Positions 1 to 11,690 of a stretch of 64,000 nt of DNA are shown here, piece after piece. The notes beneath the pieces are model-generated. The model saw nothing but the letters and a program-made list of their open reading frames with translations, was not told the DNA's origin and made no database searches. Numbering within the stretch: position 1 is the first letter of the stretch; the number at the start of each line of letters is the position of its first letter. The stretch covers positions 25,157,001 to 25,221,000 of the forward strand of contig NC_091968.1 in NCBI RefSeq assembly GCF_036711975.1, in the 5' to 3' direction. The position numbers and the translations under genes are program-made. The stretch is from Onthophagus taurus (Eukaryota; Arthropoda; Insecta; Coleoptera; Scarabaeidae).

Positions 1-227
1 ATTTTCGATTTGTTATATTTTGTTGTTAAGTTGTTCAATACATCATATTGATTTTTAAGTATTCTTTAACAGATAATTATTGTAAGTACGCTATTTGTAC
101 AATTGACCATTTTGTATTCCTTTTTTATTGATTTTTAGAACAACTTTGAGTCAAGATCATTCATCAAGATCATTGTTGTCATTTTTTGTTAGTGTAGTTG
201 TGTCTGAGGAAGACCACCATAGTATTT

Positions 228-345
228 GTGATTAAATTTATGCCACGACTTACAGAAACACCCTGTATAATCTTAAACGTACCAAGCGGTTTCTGTGCTT
301 GTGATAGCTGTCATCAGTGTTCTGTGATAAAAATAATGTCTATTC
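228..345 (-). repeat. Dispersed repeat, also at 16218-16335 in the opposite orientation
   Basis: The reverse complement of this stretch matches 16218-16335 closely; both contain ACAGGGTGTTTCTGTAAGTC. A 'TACAGGGTGT' motif is common at or in insect non-autonomous transposons. The open frame over 198-410 lies mostly within this repeat, so I do not treat it as a gene. The element class is not determined. Confidence 0.6.
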
Positions 346-652
346 TGAGAAGAATCTTTTATTACAATTATTCTTTTCTCCTTTCGATTTTCGAGATTGA
401 AAAGTTTTAGGATTGTTGGTCGACAAAGTTTTAAAGGGTTATTTTGTTTTCTTACTAACTAATTTTAAGTGATTAAAACTTGGAAATGTTCATTAAACGT
501 GATTTTAATTTTTTATATGGTAAAGGTGGCTTTATAAGCTTTTATGGTTTATTATAATTAATTTTAAAGTTTTTGTAGTTTATGGGAACGATAACTTTGG
601 TTGAAATTAGACCTTCTGGCTTTGTGGTGGGGGTTTGGATGTGGAATACTCT

Positions 653-904
653 ATGAGGGGGTCGGTTTGTGAGTTTCGGTTCTCTTTGGAATGCCGAACA
701 CGCCGCACGTCGCTACCCGGAGTATGGCAAATTTATCGATGCTCGGTTCACAATAAACGGGGGATGGACGCCCCAAAGAGGTGTCGACCACGAGATTTCC
801 AATGATCAATACCCCCAAGAGTGGATTGTAAATAATTCAGATGTTTCAACGTATCTTATTTTATTTATAACCCATATTTGTAAGAAAAAATTTTTACAAA
901 ACAG
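653..904 (+). other. Possible orphan exon or gene relic, unrecognised
   Basis: One open frame has markedly higher GC at silent positions than its surroundings. Its translation begins near SFGSLWNAEHAARRYPEYGK and contains INGGWTPQRGVDHEI. It has no in-frame ATG; an in-frame TGA lies at 654-656. It runs to a perfect splice donor, CAG|GTAAGT, at 904/905. No partner exon could be identified downstream. It could be an exon of a gene starting outside the window, a relic, or chance. I do not recognise the family. The flanks 411-652 and 905-1440 are AT-rich and I see nothing in them. Confidence 0.25.
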
Positions 905-1439
905 GTAAGTTGGTTTACTAAAAAGTCAATTCTGGGTGAAAAACGCGGTCAACAAGTTCTAACTGTTTCAAGATCAATGTTCCGACATCCATAAAACAAC
1001 CGAACAATTTATTTCAAGGTAATTTTCGAATGTAAACTCTCACAACACAATAATTTAACAAAAAGAAATATCTTTTTGTCTCATCTTATTAATGTAATAG
1101 GATTTATTTACAGATATAAACCCAAATCTTCTTATCATGTCTCAATAATAGAATGGGCAAAAAATTAAATATAATTTTACCTTAATAAATTTAATCCTGC
1201 CTTTAATAACTTAAACAATCACCACAAAATGCACCTAGTCTCAATAAACAAACATTTAAAAATTATTGAATGAAAGACCCCACCTTTAACAACGCAAACG
1301 CGAACTGCAACAAATTCAAACAACATATTTGTGTTTATTACCATTTGAAAATGTTATTGTATCCCCGGAAATATTTTCCATACATTTACATTATTTCTAA
1401 GTGTTTAAATGAACCGAAACTGAACTCAACTGCGATTTT

Positions 1440-3020
1440 AAGATGACGATTTTTCTAGTAAAGCAAAGAGAGGGAGAGTAAACGCTTCATTTTTGTCAAT
1501 TTATTTAAAAAAAAATACTAATTTTATCAGAATTATTTTATTATAATGTTTAAATTGTTATTAATTCAAAATTTTTAATTTAATTCAAAATTTTTATTAA
1601 TAATAAAAATCAGCGCCATCTATTGGTAAACACCGTAAATAATAATCTTTTTACAGGAATTAACTTCTAAATTAAATCAAATTAATAATTAAATACGAAA
1701 CTTAACGTTTAAGCATTAAAATGGTGAAGAATGAATCGTATTTGTATTAATAAAAATTTATAATAATTATTTATAATCAAAAAAAAGATAATTTAAGGAG
1801 TTATTCATAGAGGGCGCTATTATTGATACGTAAAAAAACACATTTTTAAGAAATTTTAAGATTGAATTGAACCCAACCCAATCCACGACACAAATCGGTA
1901 AGTCACTTTATCAATTTTATCATTTATCCATAACGATTTGTTTAAAAAAAGCGGTGAAAGTTGCAATTTAAACATGTCGATTTTTCTCGTAAAATAAAGA
2001 GAAGGAGAAATAAACGCTTCCTTTTAGCCGATTTATTTTAAAAAAATACTAATTTTATCAAAATTGAATTGATTTTTAATTCAAAATTTTTAATTTAATT
2101 ATATTATATTTATTAATAATAATCAGCGCCATCTATTGGTAAACACCCTAAACAATCATCTTTTTACAAGAATTTGCTTGAAACTTCTAAATTAAATCTA
2201 ATTAATAATTAAATACGAAACATAATGTTTAACCATTAAAACACTCAAAATGAATCGTATTTGTACCAATAAAAGTTTATAATAATTATTTAAAATTAAT
2301 AAAAGATAATTGAAGGAGTTGTTCATAGAGGGCGCTATTATTGATACGTAAATAAGACGCCAATTTTTTGTTGTTGAAGATTAACACACTTTTAAGAAAT
2401 TTTAGGATTCAATTGAACACGACACAAATCGGTAAGTCACTTTATCAATTTTATCATTTATCCATAACGATTTGTTTAAAAACAGCGGTGAAAGTTGCAA
2501 TTTAAAAATGTCGATTTTTCTAGTAAAATAACGAGAGGTAGAAATAAACACTTCCTTTTTGCCAATTTATTTAAAAGAAATACTAATTTTATCAGAATTG
2601 TTTTATTATAATTTTTAAATTGTTATTAATTCAAAATTTTTAATTAATTGTACAATTTTTATGAATAATAATAATAATCAGCGCCATCTATTGGTAAAAA
2701 CCATAAACAATCATCTTTTTACAAAAATTAACTTCTAAATTAAATCAAATTAATAACTAAATCCGAAACATAATGTTTAACAATTAAAACGCTCAAAAAT
2801 GAATCGTCTTTGTTTCAATTTTTATAATTAATAATAATTATTTAAAATCATCAAAAGATAATTTAAGGAGTTGTTCATAGAGGGCGCCATTATTGATACG
2901 TAAGAAGGACGCCAATTTTTTGTTGATGAAGATTAACACATTTTTAAGAAATTTTAAGATTGAATTGAACTCAACCCAATCCACAACACTAATCGGTAAG
3001 TCACTTTATCAATTTTATCA
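1440..3020. repeat. Three ~540-bp tandem repeat units
   Basis: Landmarks recur three times. 'GCGCCATCTATTGG' starts at 1613, 2126 and 2681. 'CATAGAGGGCGC' starts at 1806, 2324 and 2876. The block 'AATCGGTAAGTCACTT' recurs near 1893, 2428 and 2994. The period is about 515-560 bp, with small indels. No coding potential is seen. Each unit carries two motifs resembling CTCF sites, described separately. 3021-3440 is AT-rich with nothing identifiable. Confidence 0.85.
1613..2889. promoter_or_regulatory. Paired CTCF-like motifs in each tandem unit
   Basis: The vertebrate CTCF core is CCASYAGRKGGCRSY, and the Drosophila site shares the AGRTGGCGC core. CCAATAGATGGCGC (minus strand) lies at 1613-1626, 2126-2139 and 2681-2694. 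CATAGAGGGCGCTA-like sequence (plus strand) lies at 1806-1819, 2324-2337 and 2876-2889. Each pair is ~190-200 bp apart and divergent. Another plus-strand match, CATAGATGGCGC, is at 3438-3449. Binding is inferred from motif similarity only. Confidence 0.4.
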
Positions 3021-3539
3021 TTTATCCATAACAATTTGATTAAAAAAACGATAAAAATTGCAATTTAAACATGTTTCACAAATACAAGTTTAGTTGATAC
3101 ATATTTTCACCTTTATACTAAATATTATTAAAAACAAAATACATCGAATTAAGTTACATGTACTTCTGTACTAAATGATATATTTTTATTGTAAAATTAT
3201 TAGTTATAATTTGTTATAAAAAGTAAACTGCCTTGAGACTGACATGAACATCGCTAGTTTTTCTTAAACGATTAAACGAAATTGTAACTGTTTTTTTTTA
3301 TGCATGTACAATGTAAGAACAGATTATCTATTTGCGTGAATGCAAAGATTTTGTTGTTTTCGTATTAATGTGATTGTTGTGAAAATTTGTGTAAAATTAG
3401 TAATCCAAAATGACATTTTAAAGTTGGGTAATTAGCTCATAGATGGCGCACCAAAAATTAAATTTTTATTTTTTAAATGTTTATAAAATAGAGCCTTTTT
3501 CCATTTTCTTTATACCTAGCGGTAAAAAAACCAATCTGG

Positions 3540-4300
3540 TCCTTTACCTAACATTCCTTTTCGGGATAATTGACGGTTCAAAAGAAAACTCACCTATCTC
3601 AACATTCCTTTATGGTACAATTAACGTTTCAAAAGAAAACTGACCTACTTTAACATTCCTCCATGGTATAATTTACGTTTAAAAACTAAACTGACCCATC
3701 TTAACATTCACACATGGTATAATTGACGATATAAAAGAAAAGTGACCTTTCTTAACGTTCATACATGGTATAATTATGTTATAATTGACGTTTCAAAAGA
3801 AAACTGACCTATCTTAACATTCCTGCATGGTATGATTATGGTATAATTGACGTTTCAAAAGAAAATTGACTTATCTTAACATTCCTGCATGGTTGATTAT
3901 GGTATAATTGACGTTTCAAAAGAAAACTGGCATATTTTAACATTCATGCATGGTATAATTGACGGTATAAAAGAAAAGTGACCTTTCTGAACATGCATAC
4001 ATGGTATAATTATGGTATAATTGACGTTTCAAAAGAAAACTGACCTATCTTAACATTCCTGCATGGTTGATTATGGTATAATTGACGTTTAAAAAGAAAA
4101 CTGACCTATTTTAACATTCATGCATGGTTGATTATGGTATAATTGACGTTTCAAAAGAAAAGTGACCTATTTTAACATTTCTGCATGGTATAATTGACGT
4201 TTCAAAGGAAAATTGACCTTTTGTTAACATTCCTGCATGGTACTATTGACGTTTAAAAAGAAAACTGACCTTACTTAACGTTCTTTACCTGGTTGATTGC
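3540..4300. repeat. ~50-65-bp minisatellite
   Basis: Tandem units contain 'TAACATTCCTGCATGGTATA' followed by 'ATTGACGTTTCAAAAGAAAA' and 'CTGACCTATCT'. Some units carry an extra ~15-bp 'GATTATGGTATAATT' insertion, giving two length classes. It lies downstream (3') of the minus-strand malic enzyme paralogue. No coding potential is seen. Confidence 0.85.
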
Positions 4301-4432
4301 CATAAATGAAAAATTCAGTAATACAGAAAATATATATATTTATAATTTATTTAAAATTTAAAAAAAAAACAACTTTTGAAATTGATAAATTCGACGCGAA
4401 ACCATTTTCAAATTTTTTGAGCTTTCTCTCGT

Positions 4433-7400
4433 TTACGCGGTGGGCTCACTTTTGGTCTTAAATGATTCGGGAGGAAATCTTTCAACAATGTTTACATCAT
4501 CAAAACTTACTTTTCGGCTTTTCTCATTTTTCGTGTCAACAAAATCCTCAATTTTATCTGTTTCATCCTCCGAAACACTTTTTTCAAAATTTTCGTTAAG
4601 CTTCCCTGAATTTTTTCTAAAAAAAAACATTTAAATTGTTTTTTTGTGAATTAATTAAACTTAATATTTTTATTACCCCTTTTTAACTTCTTCAGTTGAA
4701 GTTTCGGCCATTTCAACCCACTCCAAATCCCGACTCAAAATATCTTCGTACTCATAATTATAAAGATGAGATTTGATGAAAAACTTTTTATCTTGCGGTT
4801 CCGGCCGAATTGTCGATAAACCTTCCTTAAACGAATACTCGCAAATTTTCGTGGCCAAATCGATGGAAAGATTTTTTAACAGTTCTAAGCGCGGAAAAAT
4901 CCTTCCTGCTTTTAAATCTTCGTAAGTTACTTGTTCGGCGATGCATCGAGCCGCCACACCGAAAAGTTCATCGGGAATATTTTTTAAACCGGATGCCATT
5001 ACTCCCAATGTTAAACCGGGATAAATTAAGCAAGATGATGCGTGACCGGGAACTGAAGTTTTATTCAAAATTTCGGGTTTGAAAATTGAAGATGTTGCTA
5101 AAATTGCTTTTCCCTAAAAAAAAATAATTAAAGTACAGTAAAACTTCGATATAACGGATTAATAAAGGCACTAGACCTAGAACTAGGAAGTTTCGGGTTA
5201 AAAAATAAAACAGTTTTGTTAGAAAGTGTCAAATGTCAAAATTAGATATAACGATTTTTTGATAAATATTATAATTATCTTAATAAGAATCAAAAATGCT
5301 TTAATTTGATACCAAACATGATACATTTGGGTTAAAAAATAAAAAGTTAGGTTAGAAACTGTTAAATGTCAAAGTTAAATATAACGATTTTTTGATAAAT
5401 ATTGAGACGATCTTAATAAGAATCAAAAATGGTTTAATTTGATACCAAACATGATACAATTGGGTTAAAAAATAAAAAGTTAAGTTAGAAATTGTCAAAT
5501 GTCAAAATTAAATATAACAATTTCTTTGATAAATATTGAAATTATCTTAATAAGAATCAAAAATGCTTTAATTTGATACCAAACATGACGTATTTGCGTT
5601 AAAAAATAAAAAAAAGTTAGGTTAGAAACTGTCAAATGTCAAAATTAAATGTAACGATTTTTTGATAAATATTGAAATGATTTTAATAAGAATCAAAAAT
5701 GTTTTAATTTGATGCCAAACATGATACATTTGGGTTAAAAAATAAAAAGTTAGGTTAGAAACTGTCAAATATCAAAATTAAATATAACAATTTTTTAATA
5801 AATATTGAAATGATCTTAATAAAAATCAAAAATGCTGTAATTTGATATCAAACATGACGTATTTGAGTTAAAAAATAAAAAAGTTAGGTTAGAAACTGTC
5901 AACTGTCAAAGTTAAATGTAACGATTTTTTGATAAATATTGAAATTAATTTAATAAGAATCAAAAATGCTATAATTTGATACCAAACATGATATATCTGT
6001 GTTAAAAAATAAAATAGGTTAGAAACTGTCAAATGTCAAAGTTAAATGTATCGATTTTTTGATAAATATTGAAATTATTTTAATAAGAATCAAAAATGCT
6101 TTTATTTGATACCAAACATGATAGATTTGGGTTAAAAAATAAAACAGTTAGGTTAGAAACTGTGAAATGTCAAAATTAAATATAACAATTTCTTTGATAA
6201 ATATTGAAATTATCTTAATAAGAATCATAAATGCTTTAATTTGATACCAAACATGATAGATTTGGGTTAAAAAATAAAAAAGTTAGGTTAGAAACTGTCA
6301 AATGTCAAAATTAAATATAACAATCTTTTAATAAATATTGAAATGATCTTAATAAGAATCAAAAATGCTATAATTTGATACCAAACATGATATATTGTGG
6401 TTACAAAATAAAAAAGTTAGGTTAGAAACTGTCAAATGTCAAAATTAAATGTAACGATTTTCTGATAAATATTGAAATGATCTTAATAAGAATCAAATAT
6501 GCTTTAATTTGATACCAAACACAATATGTTTACGTCAAAAAATAAGAAAGTTAGGTTATAAACTGTCAAATGTCAAATAACCGCCATTTTTTTTGCTAAA
6601 AATTAAGATATCTCGATAACGGTTGGAGATAAATAGGTCGAGTTTGGGTTCATTTTAAAGGATTTTTAATTTCCTATCCATTTATGTTAAAAAAAGAACA
6701 CCTTTATAACTAAAAAAATTTTCTGAATCGATCCTTATTAAGAAACAAATACAAAGTTTGGTTATGTCCGATTAATCGGCCGTGCTCAGCCGTGTTGGTC
6801 GTATGCAGTGTACGTTAGTAGACGCATGTTTATAACTTTGGATTGGTCTGGCACTGACCACTACTCGTGCATCTAGGTCTAGTGTTAGTTTTAGTTTTAG
6901 TTCGAAGGAAATATTTAACAACCTAGCGCAACCTAGCACTGTCATTAGAAGTAAAACTAGACCTAAAACTAGAAACATTCGGGCGTATACGAAGCGTACG
7001 GCTAAACCCAAATGATTCTAGTTCTAGGTATAGTGTTAGGTCTATATAGTAAGAGTGCGATAATTAATTAACACACTGTAGATATTATTAATAGTATGAC
7101 TTAAAAATATTTTGTCCGTTATATCGAGAATTTACTGCATTATAAAAACATACTTGAGTGTGATGATATATATCTTGATAAAACGAAGAATTTGAGTTTT
7201 CGTTTAAAGCGAAAATGACAGGTTTTTGATTAACTTCGGCCATTTGATATAAAACGTCGGGTTTAAAGAACGTTTTCGCCTCGGAATTGCCAATTAGCAC
7301 GTTTGGTTTGATTTTATTGATAACATCAACCGGATTTTGGGTTGGTTCGAAATCTTTGGCATAAATCACTTTGTCCCCTGTAAAAAGTTTGCCTTCTATT

Positions 7401-8554
7401 CTCGCCTGAGTCAATAAACCATCGTTATCGAACATCCAAATATTATTTTTTATCATTTCCGGTGATAAATTCGACCCGTTTTCTTCCATTATGTGTTTAA
7501 CTAAGGTGTTTGCGATTTCAAATGTTGTTTCGTCAATTCCAAGGAATAACATGGTGTAATCTTTGATGGGTTTATTTAAAATTGCCTCAGAAGCCATTAA
7601 ACCAGCTAAAACGACGGCTCCTTTGCATTGTAAGTCGTCGATTAAAAAGCAACATTTTTTTTGGTACTTTTTAAGAAACGTCAATGAATTTTCCCTGTTA
7701 AATCCTTCAAATTGAATGATTGTGTTTTGGCCAAATTGATTTATTATTGAGGTGATGACTTCGTCGATAAAATCTAAATAAGTTTGCCCCGTAATTCTTT
7801 TTTGGCGTAGTCCCAAATAAGAGGGGTCTTTTAAAAGCTTTTCGTTATTAGTTCCAACGTCTAAAGTTATTGGGAGACATTGATGAGGTTTTATTCCGCT
7901 TATTCCTGTATATAAAGTCGATTTTCCGACGGGAAATAACATGCTATTTACACCCATATCGCCCAAATTTGGTTGCAAATTTTCACCGTCGGTTGCAATA
8001 ACAATTTTGACATCACTTTCGGGCCAGTTTTTAAGCACCTCAGGGATTCGGCCGATATCTAAGTTGTTTAAGAACAACCCTTTTGGTTGGGTGAAAAGTA
8101 ATCCGTAGTTATTACACATTTTGTTTATTGTGGGGGTGTAAATAATCGGAAGTAAATCACTGAGATTTTCGTTTATAACTTTATAAAAAAGTTTTTCGTT
8201 TCTTTCTTGGAGATCGTATAAAAAAATTGATTTTTTAACGTCATCTCCTGAGAATGTTTTTAAACGTTCTTTGCATAATTGGAGTTGATCTTCTTGGGTT
8301 AATATGGTTGATGGTAAAAGACCGTGGATTCCGAGAGATCGCCGTTCTTCTAACGTAAAAGCTGCATCCTAAAACAATAAAAAAATCAAAATTAATTAAT
8401 TAATTGGGGTAATAATCACCTTGTTGATTTTTGAATTCTTTAAATATTCTATCCCTTTCAGCGAAGCTGATCGAACGAAATTAATCCGATTTTGTTTTAG
8501 AGCTGAACACAACGAACGTTGAATTAAAGATTTAACAAATTGAATCGATGCCAT
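4433..8554 (-). CDS. Malic enzyme paralogue, probably catalytically impaired
   Basis: Four exons: 8420-8554, 7154-8368, 4677-5113 and 4433-4616 (135+1215+437+184 nt), giving an open frame of 656 residues. All junctions are GT..AG and phases agree. Residues 1-45 are basic and hydroxylated, like a mitochondrial presequence. The family is clear: IHGLLPS, YTPT (122-125), CLPITLDVGTNNE and FALN are malic enzyme landmarks. Several active-site positions are changed relative to the neighbouring plus-strand copy. The malate-binding Arg of DGERILG is Asn175. The metal-ligand Asp of QFEDFG is Gly267. The NAD(P) loop GAGEA is GIDET (322-326). SNPT is NENS. The Lys in GK (194) and the DD pair (289-290) remain. 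A C-terminal extension rich in Ser, Lys and Glu follows. Intron 2 (7153-5114) is filled with satellite. A poly(A) signal lies at 4346-4351. Family assignment is secure; loss of activity is inferred. Confidence 0.85.
5150..6700 (+). repeat. ~134-bp satellite array in malic enzyme intron 2
   Basis: Tandem units contain 'GATACCAAACATGATA', 'GTTAGGTTAGAAACTGTCAA' and 'GATAAATATTGAAATGATC'. Spacing of the first landmark is 133-134 bp (5308, 5441, 5575). The array ends in a cap running from ~6585 to 6690, with 'TCTCGATAACGGTTGGAGAT' and 'CCTATCCATTTATGTT'. The same cap closes every other array of this family. Confidence 0.95.
6690..7100. repeat. Satellite-flanking block with ACTAGAACTA-rich terminal sequence
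   Basis: The block contains 'GCCGTGCTCAGCCGTGTTGG' (around 6779-6800), then 'CTAGGTCTAGTGTTAGTTTT', then further ctag-rich sequence. Related blocks lie at 24350-24650, 27215-27925 and, inverted, 61590-61700. An open frame over 6772-7011 falls entirely in this repeat and is not a gene. The ctag-rich ends match the terminal inverted repeats of the element at 48219-48779. Confidence 0.75.
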
Positions 8555-8780
8555 TCCCCATATGTTCAAAACTTTATCTTAAAAATTGTAAATCAAAAAA
8601 TTCTCCATGACGTAATTTCGATATTCCCAAAAAAAATGATGACATTTCGAGTCAGTTTTAATAAAAATCCATAACAACACTAAAACATTAATAATTTTTG
8701 TCAAATTTTTATTTTAAACAATTTACAAAAATGTTTTTTCAAAAATTAAAACCACCGCGAATCATAAAGTTTTTAAAAAA
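8256..8780. repeat. Promoter cassette copy 1 (attached to the minus malic enzyme)
   Basis: This copy holds the first ~110 nt of exon 2, intron 1 and exon 1 of the minus-strand malic enzyme, the 176-bp intergenic promoter, and the first ~16 codons of the plus-strand malic enzyme (ATG at 8731). At ~8781 the plus-strand coding sequence is interrupted by 134-bp satellite. Both cassette edges carry GTTTTTAAA, a 9-bp direct repeat that could have served as duplication breakpoints. Confidence 0.9.
8555..8730. promoter_or_regulatory. Bidirectional malic enzyme promoter, 176 bp
   Basis: This is the whole interval between the minus-strand ATG (8554) and the plus-strand ATG (8731). In all five cassettes the interval is exactly 176 bp (8555-8730, 10467-10642, 11990-12165, 13510-13685, 15263-15438). 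The copies are almost identical, with a few substitutions. Promoter function is inferred from position between divergent starts. No TATA box is assigned with confidence. Confidence 0.7.
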
Positions 8781-10168
8781 ATGCTGTAATTTGATACCAA
8801 ACATGACGTATTTGAGTTAAAAAATAAAAAAGTTAGGTTAGAAATTGTCAACTGTCAAAGTTAAATGTAACGATTTTTTGATAAATATTAAAATGATCTT
8901 AACAAGAATTAAAAATGCTTTAATTTGATACCAAACATGATATATCTGAGTTAAAAAATAAAATAGGTTAGAAACTGTTAAATGTCAAAGTTAAATGTAG
9001 CGATTTTTTGATAAATGTTGAAATTATTTTAATAAGAATCAAAAATGCTTTAATTTGATACCAAACATGATAGATTTGGGTTAAAAAATAAAAAAGTTAG
9101 GTTAGAAACTGTCAAATGTCAAAATTAAATATAACAATTTCTTTGATAAATATTGAAATTATCTTAATAAGAATCAAAAATGCTATAATTTGATACCAAA
9201 CATGATATATTGGGGTTAAAAAAATTAGGTTAGAAACTGTCAAATGTCAAAGTTAAATGTACCGATTTTTTTATAAATATTAAAATGATCTTAACAAGAA
9301 TTTAAAATGGTTTAATTTGATACCAAACATGATATATCTGGGTTAAAAAATAAAATAGGTTAGAAACTGTTAAATGTCAAAGTTAAATGTAGCGATTTTT
9401 TGATAAATATTGAAATTATTTTAATAAGAATTAAAAATGCTTTAATTTGATACCAAACATGATAGATTTGGGTTAAAAAATAAAAAAGTTAGGTTAGAAA
9501 CAGTCAAATGTCAAAATTAAATATAACAATTTCTTTGATAAATATTGAAATTATCTTAATAAGAATCAAAAATGCTTTAATTTGATACCAAACATGATAG
9601 ATTTGGGTTAAAAAATAAAAAAGTTAGGCTAGAAACTGTCAAATGTCAAAATTAAATATAACAATTTTTTAATAAATATTGAAATGATCTTAATAAGAAT
9701 CAAAAATGCTATAATTTGATACCAAACATGATATATTGTGGTTACAAAATAAAAAAGGTAGGTTAGAAACTGTCAAATGTCAAAATTAAATGTAACGATT
9801 TTCTGATAAATATTGAAATGATCTTAATAAGAATCAAATATGCTTTAATTTGATACCAAACATGATATATATAGGTTAAAAAATAAAGAAAATTAGGTTA
9901 GAAACTGTCAAATGTCAAAATTAAACATCGACTTTTTTGATAAATATTGAAATTATCATAATAAGAATCAAAAATACTTTAATTTGATACCAAACACAAT
10001 ATGTTGACGTCAAAAAATAAGAAATTTAGGTTATAAACTGTCAAATGTCAAATAATCGCCATTTTTTTTTGCTAAAAATTAAGATATCTCGATGACGGTT
10101 GGAGATAAATAGGTCGAGTTTGGGTTCATTTTAAAAGATTTTTAATTTCCTATCCATTTATGTTGAAA
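8781..10168 (+). repeat. 134-bp satellite array between cassettes 1 and 2
   Basis: About ten units of the 134-bp satellite. It begins at the truncated plus-strand malic enzyme exon and ends in the same cap as other arrays ('CCTATCCATTTATGTTGAAA'), then passes into 'GTTTTTAAACG' of cassette 2. Confidence 0.95.
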
Positions 10169-10691
10169 GTTTTTAAACGTTCTTTGCATAATTGGAGTTG
10201 ATCTTCTTGGGTTAATATGGTTGATGGTAAAAGACCGTGGATTCCGAGAGATCGCCGTTCTTCTAACGTAAAAGCTGCATCCTAAAACAATAAAAAAATT
10301 AAATTAATTAATTAATTGGGGTAATAATCACCTTGTTGATTTTTGAATTCTTTAAATATTCTATCCCTTTCAGCGAAGCTGATCGAACGAAATTAATCCG
10401 ATTTTGTTTTAGAGCTGAACACAACGAACGTTGAATTAAAGATTTAACAAATTGAATCGATGCCATTCCCCATATGTTCAAAACTTTATCTTAAAAATTG
10501 TAAATCAAAAAATTCTCCATGACGTAATTTCGATATTCCCAAAAAAAATGATGACATTTCGAGTCAGTTTTAATAAAAATCCATAACAACACTAAGACAT
10601 TAACAATTTTTGTCAAATTTTTATTTTAAACAATTTACAAAAATGTTTTTTCAAAAATTAAAACCACCGCGAATCATAAAGTTTTAAAAAA
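10169..10691. pseudogene. Orphan promoter cassette copy 2
   Basis: Copy of 8256-8780. The minus-strand start is at 10466 and the plus-strand start at 10643. Exon 1, its splice donor, intron 1 and the exon 2 acceptor are preserved, but exon 2 stops after ~100 nt where satellite begins. The plus side runs into satellite, and a one-base loss in the A-run region creates an early TAA after AAG TTT. Transcription would make truncated, satellite-tailed RNAs only. Confidence 0.9.
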
Positions 10692-11690
10692 AATGCTGTA
10701 ATTTGATACCAAACATGACGTATTTGAGTTAAAAAATAAAAAAGTTAGGTTAGAAACTGTCAACTGTCAAAGTTAAATGTAACGATTTTTTGATAAATAT
10801 TACAATGATTTTAACAAGAATTAATAATGCTTTAATTTGATACCAAACATGATATATCTGGGTTAAAAAATAAAATAGGTTAGAAACTGTTAAATGTCAA
10901 AGTTAAATGTAGCGATTTTTTGATAAATATTGAAATTATTTTAATAAGAATCAAAAATGCTTTAATTTGATACCAAACATGATAGATTTGGGTTAAAAAA
11001 TAAAAAAGTTAGGTTAGAAACTGTCAAATGTCAAAATTAAATATAACAATTTCTTTGATAAATATTGAAATTGTCTAAATAAGAATCAAAAATGCTTTAA
11101 TTTGATACCAAACATGATAGATTTGGGTTAAAAAATAAAAAAGGTAGGCTAGAAACTGTCAAATGTCAAAATTAAATATAACAATTTTTTTAATAAATAT
11201 TGAAATGATCTTAATAAGAATCAAAAATGCTATAATTTGATACCAAACATGATATATTGTGGTTACAAAATAAAAAAGTTAGGTTAGAAACTGTCAAATG
11301 TCAAAATTAAATATAACAATTTTTTTATAAATATTGAAATGATCTTAATAAGAATCAAAAATGCTATAATTTGATACCACACATGATATATTGTGGTTAC
11401 AAAATAAAAAAGTTAGTTTAGAAACTGTCAAATGTCAAAATTAAATGTAACGATTTTCTGATAAATATTGAAATGATCTTAATAAGAATCAAAAATACTT
11501 TAATTTGATACCAAACACAATATGTTGACGTCAAAAAATAAGAAAGTTAGGTTATAAACTGTCAAATGTCAAATAATCGCCATTTTCTTTTTTCTAAAAA
11601 TTAAGATATCTCGATAACGGTTGGAGATAAATAGGTCGAGTTTGGGTTCATTTTAAAAGATTTTTAATTTCCTATCCATTTATGTTGAAA
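10692..11690 (+). repeat. 134-bp satellite array between cassettes 2 and 3
   Basis: About seven units plus the standard terminal cap. Unit order resembles the other inter-cassette arrays, so satellite and cassette appear to have been amplified together as one higher-order unit. Confidence 0.95.

Noticed and set aside
4673-4676. Stop at 4673 as the end of the minus malic enzyme
   Set aside because: A GTAATA donor lies in the same bases and the next exon continues in frame; the shorter form remains possible but is less likely.
5150-6700. True telomere repeat tract
   Set aside because: Only about two TTAGG copies per 134-bp unit; no continuous (TTAGG)n run is present anywhere in the window.
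6772-7011. 79-codon frame on the minus strand
   Set aside because: It lies wholly within a dispersed repeat block also present at ~24430 and ~27550 without conservation of the frame.
7088-7153. Extension of malic enzyme exon 2 to a stop at 7088
   Set aside because: A GTATGT donor follows residue HHTQ exactly where the next exon's GKAILAT continues the family alignment.
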